A DNA stretch of 64,000 nucleotides, taken from the NCBI GenBank assembly GCA_938010045.1, contig CALLFZ010000008.1, forward strand, positions 1 to 64,000. The letters are read 5' to 3'. The translations under genes were made by a program, and so were the position numbers. Every line of letters starts with the position of its first letter. Within the stretch, counting starts at the first letter, position 1. The notes beneath the pieces were generated by a model. The model was not told where the DNA came from. It did not search any database and saw only the letters and a program-made list of their open reading frames with translations. Below are positions 53,215 to 63,085 of the stretch, in pieces. Source of the DNA: an uncultured bacterium. GTDB taxonomy: Bacteria > Verrucomicrobiota > Kiritimatiellia > PWTM01.

Positions 53215-55935
53215 ATGAGTACGGCTCATCGGTCTCAGTGGGCGGCCTCGTTGGCCGTTGTATTTGCCTTGTCCGCCTTCGGGCAGGATGGCGCGTGGAC
53301 AGCCACGACGTCGGGCGATTGGAATGATCCCTTCAATTGGGACGGCGGGACGATCCCATCCGGTGCCGCGAACAACGCCTACTTCACGAACACAATCCCG
53401 GGCAACGTCACGGTCACACTTCCCGCTGCTCCGGTCGAAATCGGCGGGCTCGTCTTCTGGACGAATGCGCCGCCGAACGTCACGCCTCGTATATGGACGT
53501 TTACGGGCGGCGTGTTCACCAATCTGTCGCGGATTACGATGCCGCGTCCGGTCAGCAACAACAACACGCTTGTGATGGGATCGCGAATCGAGAGCGTCGA
53601 TCCCAGTTATTCGCTGACGATCCTTGGGTCCACCTCCAACACCGTGGGCGAGATCTGGCTCACCGCCAGCAACGCGTACAGTGGGCCTACCTACATTGGC
53701 AACATTGCGCGGGTGGTGGCCACCACGCCGTATGCGTTCGGCGACGCCACCTATCCGACGATTATTTCGAACGGCGCCTCGGTGAAGCTGACCAACAACC
53801 TGGAGATCGCAGAGCCGTTTGAGATCATGGGCAACGGCAATTCGCAATGGACCGGCGCGATTGACAGCCTCGCGAACTCCACCAACACATTGCTGGGTGT
53901 GGTAGGGTTAGGCAGCGGCGGTTCCCGCCTCGGTGCTTCGTCGCCCAGCGCCGGCCTTGTGGTGCGCGGAGGCGTCACAGGTAATGTGGGGCTCGCGCTG
54001 CAGGCTACCGGCCTCATCATCATCACCAACAATCCGATCACGATCGGCATCAACCAGCTCTCGATCCATAGCGCAGGCCAAACGGTCTTCGCCGTGGGAA
54101 GCAACTCGGCAGCTACGGTGGAAATCGCATACGGCAATACAGTGGTTCTCGGTGTGGATCACGCGTTCACGAATGTGCCCACGTTGCGGCTGGGGGCCAT
54201 CGGAGTTGGGTTCAAGGGAACCTTGAACATGAACGGGAAGACTTTGGTGGTCGGTCAATTGACTCACGCCGCGGGCATCACGAATGCTTCGGTGTGCGCG
54301 ATCACCAGCGCAGCGCCGGCCTTGCTGGTGGTGAATCAGTCGGCCAATACCACGGTGACGAACCTCTTCCGTGGGCCGATCTATCTGGTGAAGGGGATGG
54401 GAGGACAGCTGTGGCTAGCGGGCACCAACGCCCTGAGCGTCGGAATCCTCGTCACGGGTGGTGTGCTGCGCGTGGGTCACCCGGAACTGGTGGATGCGGC
54501 CCGAGTGCCGCTGACCATCCCGGTGACGAATCAGGCATGGTACGAAATCCGATCGCCGGGGTTGTTGGTCTCGTCGAACACATTCGTGGGGGGCGGCACA
54601 AACCGCGCTTGGGGAACGGAGGGCGTGTTGCGGTTGGCTGTGGACAGTCCGGACTTTACCGGTGCTTGGGAGGTGCGTACGGGCGCGCTCTGGGCGTCCT
54701 CGAGCTATGCGCTGGGCGCTCATAACACAGGCGCCGTGTACGCGAACTTTCAGGGTGGGCCGACGGGCTCCCGCGCAATCTGGCTGTCGGGTGACGTCGG
54801 CATCACGGGCAAACTGGCCGTGGTCAGCGGCGGCGGTTTTACCAACATCACCACCACGATTCCCAACGCGGGCAACTTTACCAACACGGTTCCCCTCGGG
54901 CCGGGTGTGATCCGCAGTCTCAGCGGAACGAATGTCTGGGCCGGGAACGTCGAGATGACCGCCGGTGCCGGCAACTCCAGCTTTTCGGCCGATAGCGGTG
55001 CGGGCCTGATCATCGATGGGGTGGTGTTCGCTTCGGCGACGTTCCGTGAACTGTACCTCGAAGGCGACGGGATTGGCGTGATGCGTGGCGTGATCTCCAA
55101 CGGCGCCACCGCGAATCTTCCCATTCTCATGCGCGGCAGCGGCATGTGGACCATCGCGGCCGCGAACGAGGCGGGTGGCAACACGACGATCTCGTCCGGC
55201 ACACTCCGGATCGGCGAAGGCGGAACGGTGGGCAACCTTGCTGCAGGCTCCGTGTTGAACAACGGCACATTGGTCTTTGATCGCAGCGACACGTACGTCG
55301 TGACCAACACGATCTCCGGCTCGGGCGCCCTGATCCAGGCCGGACCGGGCACCACCGTGCTCACCGCGAACAACTCCTACACGGGTCCGACGACGGTCTC
55401 GAACGGCACGCTGCGGGTGGACGGCAACTACACCGGCGGCGGTCTGATCACCGTGGACGGCGGAACGCTGGCCGGCACCGGCAGCGTCGGGCCGGTGACG
55501 GTCAACAGCGGTGGCACGCTCGCACCGGGCGCCAGCCCCGGTATTCTCACGGTCAACGGCACCGTCACGCTCAACAACGGCGCGATCTTCAACGTAGAAT
55601 TGAACGGGCTGGCCCCGGGCACGCAGTACGATCAGCTCGACATGAACGCGAATACGCTCTGGCTTAACAGTCCGACCCTCGCCGCGTCGGTGGGGTTCGT
55701 GCCCTCGCTGGGCGACTACTTTGACATCGTGACGGATCTGTCGGGGTTCAACCCCGCGACCCACGGCACCTTCGCCGGCCTGCCAGACGGCGCGACGTTC
55801 GCCTCCGGCACAACGCTTCTGCAGATCAATTACCAGAGCGATCGCATCCGGCTCACGGTGGTTCCGGAACCCTCCACGCTGGGCATGATCGGTCTGGCGT
55901 TGGGCGCAGTTCTGTTGCGTCGCCGCCTGCGCTGA
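53215..55935 (+). CDS. Autotransporter-repeat PEP-CTERM surface protein
   Basis: A 906-residue exported protein. It has a signal peptide (SLAVVFALSAFGQDG), a long beta-helix-like region rich in Asn, Thr and Gly with several autotransporter-associated repeat units (for example AGPGTTVLTANNSYTGPTTVSNGTLRVDG), and a PEP-CTERM tail VVPEPSTLGMIGLALGAVLLRRRLR, recognised by exosortase for surface attachment. There is no outer-membrane beta-barrel. The ATG at 53215 follows an AGGGAAAGGG stretch; the upstream GTG/ATG at 53182-53187 is the alternative. It is alone between the repeat region and a 580-bp spacer. Likely a structural or adhesive matrix protein. Confidence 0.85.
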   Translation: MSTAHRSQWAASLAVVFALSAFGQDGAWTATTSGDWNDPFNWDGGTIPSGAANNAYFTNTIPGNVTVTLPAAPVEIGGLVFWTNAPPNVTPRIWTFTGGVFTNLSRITMPRPVSNNNTLVMGSRIESVDPSYSLTILGSTSNTVGEIWLTASNAYSGPTYIGNIARVVATTPYAFGDATYPTIISNGASVKLTNNLEIAEPFEIMGNGNSQWTGAIDSLANSTNTLLGVVGLGSGGSRLGASSPSAGLVVRGGVTGNVGLALQATGLIIITNNPITIGINQLSIHSAGQTVFAVGSNSAATVEIAYGNTVVLGVDHAFTNVPTLRLGAIGVGFKGTLNMNGKTLVVGQLTHAAGITNASVCAITSAAPALLVVNQSANTTVTNLFRGPIYLVKGMGGQLWLAGTNALSVGILVTGGVLRVGHPELVDAARVPLTIPVTNQAWYEIRSPGLLVSSNTFVGGGTNRAWGTEGVLRLAVDSPDFTGAWEVRTGALWASSSYALGAHNTGAVYANFQGGPTGSRAIWLSGDVGITGKLAVVSGGGFTNITTTIPNAGNFTNTVPLGPGVIRSLSGTNVWAGNVEMTAGAGNSSFSADSGAGLIIDGVVFASATFRELYLEGDGIGVMRGVISNGATANLPILMRGSGMWTIAAANEAGGNTTISSGTLRIGEGGTVGNLAAGSVLNNGTLVFDRSDTYVVTNTISGSGALIQAGPGTTVLTANNSYTGPTTVSNGTLRVDGNYTGGGLITVDGGTLAGTGSVGPVTVNSGGTLAPGASPGILTVNGTVTLNNGAIFNVELNGLAPGTQYDQLDMNANTLWLNSPTLAASVGFVPSLGDYFDIVTDLSGFNPATHGTFAGLPDGATFASGTTLLQINYQSDRIRLTVVPEPSTLGMIGLALGAVLLRRRLR

Positions 55936-56518
55936 AGCGGCGGACGCCTCGCTGCTTCGAACCAGTCGGATCGGTCCGAAGGATCGCACTGACTGAACCG
56001 CGGGAACAATCCCACGCCCTGCGTGCGCGATCGCTGCCCAATGAAGCGGTCCAGTGGCCCGCGAGCCGGCCACCGCGCCAGGCAAGACGAACGCGATGGT
56101 CGGGCTCCATAACCGCGGAGTGTCGCGGTTCCAGCGGCGATCGGTTGAACACCCCAGCTGGGTGCCGAAGGTCGCGCAAACCACCCGGCATTGCGCGTAG
56201 GGGATTCGCCCAACGAGCTCGCGATGTGTCCCCAAGACGCGCAGACGCACGGAACTGCGAGGTGCGCCAGCCGCCGTTTCGAGAACCAACATCCGCACCG
56301 AGGTGGCGACCATCACTCAGCGGATCATCCGCGTTGGACAATCCGTTTGGCGGAAGCTGTGTCGGACACGGTGAGGGCGATTCATCGATCGCACACTTCG
56401 CTTATGGGGGACACCTCGTATTTCACCGCCTCGCTCGGTTTGCTGCGTTGTCATCTCGGCCCCGTCCAATTAAGCTGGGGCGGTTCGATCGGCGGACAAC
56501 CGCCACTGGAGGTGTCGG
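55936..56518. other. Gene-free spacer
   Basis: Only compositional ORFs on both strands; the 633-residue minus-strand ORF covers the surface gene and is a shadow. No terminator with a U-run was found. A GGAGGTG ribosome-binding site for the GH78 gene lies at its right edge. Confidence 0.4.
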
Positions 56519-59500
56519 ATGACGATTCCGGCCTGTTTCCGCGCCCGATGTTCGCGCTCGCTGACGGCCTTGTTGCTCGCAGTCGCGGCGGCGGCGGCGG
56601 CTTCGGAGGGCACCGTGAACGCGACGGCGTTGCATTGCGAGCATCTCGTCAATCCCGCCGGCATTGGCGTGGCGCAGCCGAGGCTGGGATGGGTGGCCGT
56701 CTCGGGCCGGCGAAACGATGCGCAAACTGCCTACCAGATTCTCGTGGCCAGCTCGTCAGAGCGGCTGGCGCAGGACGTGGGCGACCTCTGGGACAGCGGC
56801 CGACGGGAGGGAGATCGTGCCCGTGACCACCGCTACGCCGGCACGGCCTTGCGGTCGAACCAGCTGTGCTGGTGGAAGGTACGCCTTTGGGACCGCGATG
56901 GGCGCCCCGGCCCGTGGAGCGATCCAGCGACATTTTCCACCGGTCTGCTGCCGCCGGACGAATGGGTGGCGAAATGGATCGGGTGGAACGCCAGCCGGCC
57001 CGAGCCGCGTGAGGAAGACTTCGGCGCGGCGCGCTGGATTGCCCATGCCGCCGACCCAGACCCAGCGCCGGCCGAACAACGGCATGTCGCCCGAGAGTTC
57101 GTTCTTCCCGCGCCGGCCACCTCGGCCGTCCTGCTGGTCACGGTGGATGATCGTGGTTCCGTGTGGCTGAACGGCGAGCGTGTAGTGAATACGCCCAATG
57201 CGCCGGACGCGTGGAGACAGGCGCGGCGCGCCGAGGTCGCCCGCCATCTTCGCGTCGGCACGAATGTGATTGCGGTGACCATCCAGAACGCGACGCCCGG
57301 CCCGTGCGGCGCGCTGCTGCGGCTGGTCGTGGAGATGGCCGATGGCCGCCGGTTCGAACTGGTCTCCGACGGCGAGTGGGTCTCCACCGCGCGCGCCCCG
57401 GGCACATGGAGCAAACCGCCGGACTTTTCGAAGTGGCCGAGGGTCCGCGTGCTGGGGCCGCACGGTGCCGCGCCGTGGGGGCGAATCATGGCCGCCGACA
57501 CTCTGCTGCCGCCGGCGCGGTATCTCCGAGGCGAATTCCACGTGGATCGGCCGCTCCGCCGCGCGACGCTCTACACGACGGCGCTCGGCATCCACGATGT
57601 CTGGCTCAACGGCGCGCGCGTGAGCGACGACTGGTTCAACCCCGGCTGGACCGACTACGGCCGCCGCGTCTATTGGCGCGCCTATGATGTCACCGCCCGC
57701 CTGCGGCCCGGCACCAACGCGATCGGCGCGATTCTGGCGGACGGTTGGTACAGCGGCTACGTGGGCTATGGCCGCCAGCGCGACCATTACGGACGTCATC
57801 CGCGCTGGGCGGCCCAGCTTCATATCGAATACGCCGACGGCTCCACCGCGATCGTGACGACCGGCCCGGAGTTCCGCGCCTCAACGGGCGCCCTCCGCGA
57901 GGCCGACTTCTTGATGGGTGAGCTGTGCGACGCGCGACTCGAGCCTCGCGGCTGGTCCGAGCCGGGATTCGATGCCTCAGGATGGGCGGCCGTGGATGTG
58001 GGTGCGGAGCGTTCACCGCGTGTCGAGTGGCATCCGGGACCGCCAGTGCGCGTCGTCGGCGAGTTCCGGCCGCGTGCGTGGACCGAGCCCGCACCAGGAG
58101 TGTGGGTCGCGGATCTCGGCCAGAACTTCGCAGGCGTCGCGAGGCTGCGCGTGAGAGGCCGGCCGGGCCAGCGGATCCAACTGCGCTTCGCCGAGCGCCT
58201 GAATCCCGATGGTACGATCTACACCGAGAACCTCCGCTCCGCGCGCGCGACGGACGTCTATATCTGCCGGGGCGAAGGCGTCGAGGAATGGACGCCACGG
58301 TTCACATTCCACGGCTTCCAGTACGTCGAAGTCACCGGCCTCGACGGCCGGCCGCCGGAGGACCTTATCGTTGGCCTCGCCCTCAGCAGCGACACGCCGC
58401 GCGTCGGGGAGTTCGAGTGTAGCGACCCGGCCTTGAACCGGCTCTGGCTCAATACGCTCTGGACGCAGTTCGCGAACTTTATTGACATCCCAACCGACTG
58501 CCCGCAGCGCGACGAGCGCCTCGGCTGGACCGGCGACGCCCAGGCCTACATCCGCGCCGCGTGCATGAACACCGATGTTCAGGCGTTTTTCACAAAATGG
58601 TTGACCGATCTCGCGGACGCGCAGCGCGCCGACGGCCAGTTCCCGATGGTCGCCCCCCTCCGGGTCGCCGGCGACGACGGCGGTCCGGCATGGGCCGATG
58701 CGGGTGTGATCTGCCCCTGGACAATCTGGGAGGTCTATGGCGACCGCGACCTGCTCGAGCGCCACTACGACAACATGAAGCGCTTCGTTGAGTTTTGCGT
58801 GGCCCGCTCGACGCCCGATCTTCGTCCGCCGGAGAAGTTCCACTGTTTCGGCGACTGGCTCCACATCAACGCCGAGACGCCAAAGCCGGTGATCTATTCG
58901 GCCTACCTCGCGATCAGCGCAGACCTCACTGCGCGCGCCGCCGCGGTGCTCGGGCGCGCCGACGACGAGCGGCGGTACCGCGAGATCTTCGAACGCGCGG
59001 CCGCCGCGTTCCGCGCTGCCTACGTCAAGCCCGATGGTCGCATCGAGGGCGACACGCAGACCTGCTACATCCTCGCGCTCGCCGCGAACGTCCTCGAGCC
59101 CGCGCAGCGCGAGCTCGCCGCCCGCCATCTGGCCGATCGGATCGCCGAACGCAACTACCACCTTTCGACGGGGTTCGTCGGCACGCGCGACATCATGCTC
59201 GTGCTCTCGACGATCGGCCGGCACGACCTGGCCTACCGCCTCCTCCACAACGACACGTTCCCTTCTTGGCTCTTCACGGTGCGGCACGGCGCGACGACGA
59301 TCTGGGAGCGGTGGGATGGCTGGACGCCGGAGAAGGGCTTTCAGACGCCGGCGATGAACTCCTTCGCCCACTATGCGTTCGGCGCCGTCTATCAGTGGAT
59401 GGTCGAGAACATCGGCGGCATCCAGGCCGAGGCGCCTGGCTATCGCGCCATTCGCATCGCGCCGGTGCTCGACCCCTGGTTGGAGTGGGCACGCGTCCGC

Positions 59501-59788
59501 TACGACAGCGCCGCCGGCCGCATCGTGAGTGCGTGGCGTAGGACGCCCGAGGGCGGCGCCCGTTTCGAACTCGAAGTGCCCTGCGGAGTGCGAGCACGCG
59601 TCGTGCTGCCCGCCATCGGCGGCACCGCAACGGTGATGGAATCGGGCCGGCCATTGCGCGAAAGCGCCGACGTTCGAGTCGTGGCCGAGCAGGAGCGCGG
59701 GGTGGAACTCGAGGTCGGCGGTGGCCGCTACGAGTTCGTGGCGATGCGCGTCACCTCGCCGCCGAGCATCGAACGCACTGCCCGCTGA
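56519..59788 (+). CDS. Secreted GH78 alpha-L-rhamnosidase
   Basis: Hydrolyses terminal alpha-L-rhamnosides. The 1089-residue protein has a signal peptide, fibronectin-like N-terminal domain (CWWKVRLWDRDGRPGPWSDPATFSTG), two jelly-roll domains (VTVDDRGSVWLNGERV and LGIHDVWLNGARVSDDWFNPGWTDY), and the (alpha/alpha)6 catalytic barrel with DIPTDCPQRDERLGWTGDAQAYIRAA and the Glu-containing GATTIWERWDGWTPEKG. The C-terminal beta domain includes GGIQAEAPGYRAIRIAPV. GGAGGTG lies 6 bp ahead of the ATG. With the GH106-like enzyme it points to use of rhamnogalacturonan, ulvan-type or similar rhamnose-rich glycans. Confidence 0.93.
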   Translation: MTIPACFRARCSRSLTALLLAVAAAAAASEGTVNATALHCEHLVNPAGIGVAQPRLGWVAVSGRRNDAQTAYQILVASSSERLAQDVGDLWDSGRREGDRARDHRYAGTALRSNQLCWWKVRLWDRDGRPGPWSDPATFSTGLLPPDEWVAKWIGWNASRPEPREEDFGAARWIAHAADPDPAPAEQRHVAREFVLPAPATSAVLLVTVDDRGSVWLNGERVVNTPNAPDAWRQARRAEVARHLRVGTNVIAVTIQNATPGPCGALLRLVVEMADGRRFELVSDGEWVSTARAPGTWSKPPDFSKWPRVRVLGPHGAAPWGRIMAADTLLPPARYLRGEFHVDRPLRRATLYTTALGIHDVWLNGARVSDDWFNPGWTDYGRRVYWRAYDVTARLRPGTNAIGAILADGWYSGYVGYGRQRDHYGRHPRWAAQLHIEYADGSTAIVTTGPEFRASTGALREADFLMGELCDARLEPRGWSEPGFDASGWAAVDVGAERSPRVEWHPGPPVRVVGEFRPRAWTEPAPGVWVADLGQNFAGVARLRVRGRPGQRIQLRFAERLNPDGTIYTENLRSARATDVYICRGEGVEEWTPRFTFHGFQYVEVTGLDGRPPEDLIVGLALSSDTPRVGEFECSDPALNRLWLNTLWTQFANFIDIPTDCPQRDERLGWTGDAQAYIRAACMNTDVQAFFTKWLTDLADAQRADGQFPMVAPLRVAGDDGGPAWADAGVICPWTIWEVYGDRDLLERHYDNMKRFVEFCVARSTPDLRPPEKFHCFGDWLHINAETPKPVIYSAYLAISADLTARAAAVLGRADDERRYREIFERAAAAFRAAYVKPDGRIEGDTQTCYILALAANVLEPAQRELAARHLADRIAERNYHLSTGFVGTRDIMLVLSTIGRHDLAYRLLHNDTFPSWLFTVRHGATTIWERWDGWTPEKGFQTPAMNSFAHYAFGAVYQWMVENIGGIQAEAPGYRAIRIAPVLDPWLEWARVRYDSAAGRIVSAWRRTPEGGARFELEVPCGVRARVVLPAIGGTATVMESGRPLRESADVRVVAEQERGVELEVGGGRYEFVAMRVTSPPSIERTAR

Positions 59789-59794
59789 GCGGGC
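59780..59794. terminator. Palindrome between convergent genes
   Basis: GCCCGC-TGA-GCGGGC is a perfect 6-bp stem with the GH78 stop codon in the loop. It lies in the 15-bp gap between convergent GH78 and DCC genes and could act in both directions, though there is no U-run. Confidence 0.35.
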
Positions 59795-59803
59795 GCGCAC
59801 CCC

Positions 59804-60247
59804 TCATGGCGCGCAACGCTCACACAGATCTGAGCGCGCCGCCGATGAGCCGCTCCGCCCGCGCCACCGGAGCCACGCGGCGCCCCACGTGAGCCGGTTC
59901 CTCGCGAACGCAGCGTAGAGCCGGTCGAACACCGGCCGCAGCCCGGGCCACCCCGTCGGTGCGACCAGCCAGCCCAGCCCGACAGCGCGGTACGCCGCGC
60001 GCACCGCCTCCATGGCGCACACCACGCGCCCATCGGGAGTTCTCACATGCAACACGCGGCGCACCTCCGACGGATCAAGACCCCATTGAGCGGCGTCAAA
60101 CCCCGCCGCCGAGATGTCCACTGCGCTCAGCCGCCCCCGTCGGTCGCGTCTCCGTAGCCACTCGATGTCCGCGCGACAAAAGGGGCAGGCACCATCGTAG
60201 TACACCCGCCAAGGCCTCGGACTGCCGGTCGGATTCTTGGTCGCCAT
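59804..60247 (-). CDS. DCC family thiol-disulfide oxidoreductase-like protein
   Basis: A 147-residue DUF393 protein. The DCC motif is in WRVYYDGACPFCRADIEWLRRRDRRGRL, with the CxxC typical of a thiol-disulfide fold; the SAAGFDAAQWGLDPSEVRRVLHVRTPDGRVVCAMEAVRAAYRAVG stretch is also conserved. The start MATKNPTG was preferred over the 75-codon upstream extension. Physiological partner unknown. Confidence 0.85.
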   Translation of the reverse strand: MATKNPTGSPRPWRVYYDGACPFCRADIEWLRRRDRRGRLSAVDISAAGFDAAQWGLDPSEVRRVLHVRTPDGRVVCAMEAVRAAYRAVGLGWLVAPTGWPGLRPVFDRLYAAFARNRLTWGAAWLRWRGRSGSSAARSDLCERCAP

Positions 60248-60317
60248 GCGATACCATCGCCCGCCTCGCGCTCTTTTCAACTCCCCCCCCGCGCCGACGC
60301 CCGCCGGCGGTGGGCGG

Positions 60318-60362
60318 GTCCGAATATTGGACGTCCTAGCCCAGGCCCTTCCACGGAGTGGG
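60318..60362. repeat. Paired dyad element, degenerate copy 3
   Basis: GTCCGA-ATA-TTGGAC (60318-60332) is a 15-bp dyad with one mismatch. A weaker dyad, TTCCAC-GGA-GTGGGC, is centred at 60356, 31 bp away. It lies in the spacer between divergent DCC and RmlD-like genes, the same arrangement as at 21057 and 36816. Confidence 0.5.
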
Positions 60363-60446
60363 CTCGCCGTTGGCCGCGCCTCCCCGCAAAAAACTTTGGT
60401 CCCGAGACTTGAGTTGGCGCCTCCAGCTATGGATAGTGTCCAACCC

Positions 60447-61331
60447 ATGCGAATCATCGTCACAGGCGCCACTGGTTTCCTCGGCCGCGACGTCGTGCGC
60501 CGCCTCGCGTCGGAGCATGAGGTCGTTGCCGTTGGCGGCCGGCATCCGCCGCCCGGCGGCGTGGCGCTCGACCTGCGCCGCCCCGGCGTTTGGCGGCCGC
60601 TGCTCGATAACTGGCGGCCCGACTGGGTCGTTCACCTGGCGGCCTACCGCGAGCCCGACTTCTGTGAAGAACATCCCGACGAGACCCGCGCCCTGAACAC
60701 CGCACCGGTGGTCGAGTTGATGCGCGAGTTGCCGTCGTCGTCGCGCGCGCTCTTCGTCAGCACCGACTACGTCTTCGACGGTGAGCATCCGCCCTACCAC
60801 GAAGACAGCCCCCGCCACGCGGTGAACGTCTACGGCCAGAGCAAAATCGAGGCCGAGGACGCGGTGCTCGCACGGCCGGACTCGATCGTGCTGCGCATCC
60901 CGCTGCTGGTCGGGTCGGGGCCGACCTTCGAGTCGTCGGGGTTCCTGTATCAGATCGTTGGCGCGTTGCGCTCACCCGCGCCGCAAACGGCCGATGCGGT
61001 GCTGCGACGTTTTCCAACCTGGATTCGCGACGTCGCGGAAGCAATTTCGTTTTTAATCGCCCGCGGGTTCGCAGGCATCATCCACTACAGCGGCGCCGAA
61101 GCCATGACGAGGTACGACATGATCCGTTCGGCCGCCGCGGTGCTGGGGCTCGACGCCCGTCACATCCGCCCCTCCACCGACGTCGTGCCGCGCCGCGCTG
61201 CCCGTCCACGCGATTCGCAACTGGCCACCGACCGCATCCGCTCGCTCGGCTTCGCGCGGTTCACGCCCTTCGCCGAGGTGGTGCGCTCGTTCGCAGACGA
61301 TTTCCCGGAAGCGATGGCCGGTTCGCGCTGA
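60447..61331 (+). CDS. RmlD-like NAD-dependent sugar reductase/epimerase
   Basis: An extended short-chain dehydrogenase of 294 residues resembling dTDP-4-dehydrorhamnose reductase. Motifs: IIVTGATGFLGRDVVRRL (NAD(P) binding), VVHLAAYREPDFCEEHPD, FVSTDYVFDGEHPPYHEDSP and catalytic YGQSK. The start MRIIVTG matches the family. No rmlA, B or C adjoins it. A role in methionine adenosyltransferase beta-like proteins or another sugar reductase is possible. Confidence 0.82.
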   Translation: MRIIVTGATGFLGRDVVRRLASEHEVVAVGGRHPPPGGVALDLRRPGVWRPLLDNWRPDWVVHLAAYREPDFCEEHPDETRALNTAPVVELMRELPSSSRALFVSTDYVFDGEHPPYHEDSPRHAVNVYGQSKIEAEDAVLARPDSIVLRIPLLVGSGPTFESSGFLYQIVGALRSPAPQTADAVLRRFPTWIRDVAEAISFLIARGFAGIIHYSGAEAMTRYDMIRSAAAVLGLDARHIRPSTDVVPRRAARPRDSQLATDRIRSLGFARFTPFAEVVRSFADDFPEAMAGSR

Positions 61332-61497
61332 GTCGGCCCCGATCGGATCCCACCCAGACGCTCTTCTCTCAGAACGTGGAGCGGCGCATCCAGCGCGGAA
61401 TGGCCAACCAGCCCCTCATCGAAACCCCCAAGCTGCATGAGGGCGAGGGCACACTGGACCGTTTGACCGTGCCGCGGAATTCGTAATCCTAAGCCAT

Positions 61498-61926
61498 ATG
61501 AACGACCAACCTCGCCGCTTTCATCTGCGCACGTCCGATGCACCGACGGTGTATGGACCCGTGACGCTGGAAACGCTGCGGCAGTGGGCGCGCGAGGGGC
61601 GTATCGGTCCCGGTTGCGAGGTGTCGCCCGACGGACACCAGTGGATCGCCGCAGACCAGATTCCCGAACTCGGCCTGCACTGGTGGATGAAACTGCCCGA
61701 CGGCCGCTGGTACGGGCCGGTGCACCTGACGGCCGCCGCAGCGCTCGCGGCCGAACATGGGCTGTCCCACGACCTTGCGGTCCGGCGGGGATCGAACGGC
61801 ATCGAAATGACGTTGGCCGCTGCGCTCGCGCAGAGCCAGGTGTCGGTGGCCTCGACGCCGATCTTCGACGAGGAACGCGTTCTGGAGGATCTTCGCCGAG
61901 CACTCGGCATCCGAGGCCGGCTCTAA
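61498..61926 (+). CDS. GYF_2-like domain protein
   Basis: A 142-residue protein with two tandem GYF_2-like units, each built around a Tyr-Gly-Pro core: VYGPVTLETLRQWAREGRIGPGCEVSPDGHQWIAA and, shorter, GRWYGPVHLTAAAALAAEHG. These domains are thought to bind proline-rich peptides. The end EERVLEDLRRALGIRGRL is a probable helix. The precise role is unknown; 244 bp separate it from the CsgG/PEGA gene, in which I see no reliable gene. Confidence 0.65.
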   Translation: MNDQPRRFHLRTSDAPTVYGPVTLETLRQWAREGRIGPGCEVSPDGHQWIAADQIPELGLHWWMKLPDGRWYGPVHLTAAAALAAEHGLSHDLAVRRGSNGIEMTLAAALAQSQVSVASTPIFDEERVLEDLRRALGIRGRL

Positions 61927-62170
61927 CACAGATTCGGCGGTGTTCGGCCTTTTCGACGCACTGGCGGAGTCTTTGCCGTCGGACCGCGGACTCCTCTGCC
62001 GCATCATCTCCGCGCGTGATCGCACGATCTTCATGAAGCATGCCCCCCGGCGCCAGCGTGGTCGTCCCCCGGCCGGAGAGCTCGAACCGGCGCGCTTCAT
62101 CGCTCCTACCCCAGTCGCGCCAATTTCCGCGATGTGATAGGTTGGAGGTGTTGGATAAGGAGTCGTAGCC

Positions 62171-63085
62171 ATGAAGATCCGAGGGACCATCGTCACACTG
62201 CTGACGGGTGTCTGGGCGGCGATCGGAGCGGACTCTTGGCGGGTCGCTGTGCTCGACTTTGAGGACCAGACGGCCATGCGCAGCGAACCTGCGCTCGGCG
62301 GCGTGGCGGATCCGGCCGCGATCGCTGCAAAAGGGGTGTCGGCGCTCGGACGCCTCTGGGCGAATCGGCCCGGCTTTGTGCTCGTGGACCGGCGCGACGT
62401 ACTGGCCCAGATGACCAATGCCGCTACGGGCCAGCCCCGCCCCTCGCCGATCCGTGTCGCTCAGGCGGTGAATGCGGACGTGCTTCTGCGCGGCTCCCTA
62501 CAGGCGCTCTCGGTCGGCAAGACCGCGGTCCGCCAAGGCGGCCACCAAGTGGACTTCTCCACAGTCACCCTTCGGGTGGGGTTGGAGGCGATGGACGCGA
62601 CGGACGGTTCAATCATTGCCTCTTCGGTCGGCAGTGCCACACGGCAGCTGCGGCAGACTGAGAGCCTCCAGACCGTGCTCGGCGAGGCGGACCTTCTGAG
62701 CATGCTCGACGAAGCGCTCGCCGCGGCCGCGCCGGACATCGAGAAGATCCTCCTCCAACGCCGCGCCGAGATCGCGGAGCGTCCGACCGTCCGCATCACG
62801 GTTCGTACCACCGCCGATCCGGCGCTCGTTGAGATCGACGGCATGCTCGTCGGCACGACACCGCTGGAAAACTTCCGGGTCGGGAAGGGCGATCACGTGC
62901 TCACGATCGGCCGCGCCGGCTACCGCGACCTTCGCAAGCGGATCCTGATTGATCGCGACATGACGATCGAGGTTCCCATGATCCGCACCGAGCTGACGGC
63001 CGAGGAGCTGAAGGACGTGCTGGACAAGGCCCGGGTGCACGCGGTGATCGGCGAGCCGGGCCTCACGATTCTGCCGCTGCAGTGA
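62171..63085 (+). CDS. Secreted CsgG-like protein with PEGA domain
   Basis: A 304-residue exported protein. After a signal peptide, WRVAVLDFEDQTA and the RPGFVLVDRRDVLAQM / AVNADVLLRGSLQAL pattern resemble the CsgG/LpoB-type fold, and the C-terminal part is a PEGA domain (VEIDGMLVGTTPLENFRVGKGDHVLTIGRAGYRD), usually a surface-layer-associated beta domain. AAGGAG lies about 8 bp before the ATG. Its stop overlaps the GTG start of the acyltransferase (GTGA). Function unknown; an envelope-assembly role is inferred. Confidence 0.75.
   Translation: MKIRGTIVTLLTGVWAAIGADSWRVAVLDFEDQTAMRSEPALGGVADPAAIAAKGVSALGRLWANRPGFVLVDRRDVLAQMTNAATGQPRPSPIRVAQAVNADVLLRGSLQALSVGKTAVRQGGHQVDFSTVTLRVGLEAMDATDGSIIASSVGSATRQLRQTESLQTVLGEADLLSMLDEALAAAAPDIEKILLQRRAEIAERPTVRITVRTTADPALVEIDGMLVGTTPLENFRVGKGDHVLTIGRAGYRDLRKRILIDRDMTIEVPMIRTELTAEELKDVLDKARVHAVIGEPGLTILPLQ

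Noticed and set aside
54415-56316. 633-codon minus-strand ORF opposite the PEP-CTERM protein
   Set aside because: Shadow of the repeat-rich gene; no motif or ribosome-binding site.
58013-59800. 595-codon minus-strand ORF opposite GH78
   Set aside because: It is the antisense shadow of a clearly coding GH78 frame; long antisense ORFs are expected at this GC content.
61940-62137. 65-codon ORF between the GYF_2-like and PEGA genes
   Set aside because: No convincing ribosome-binding site or family; composition suggests non-coding sequence.
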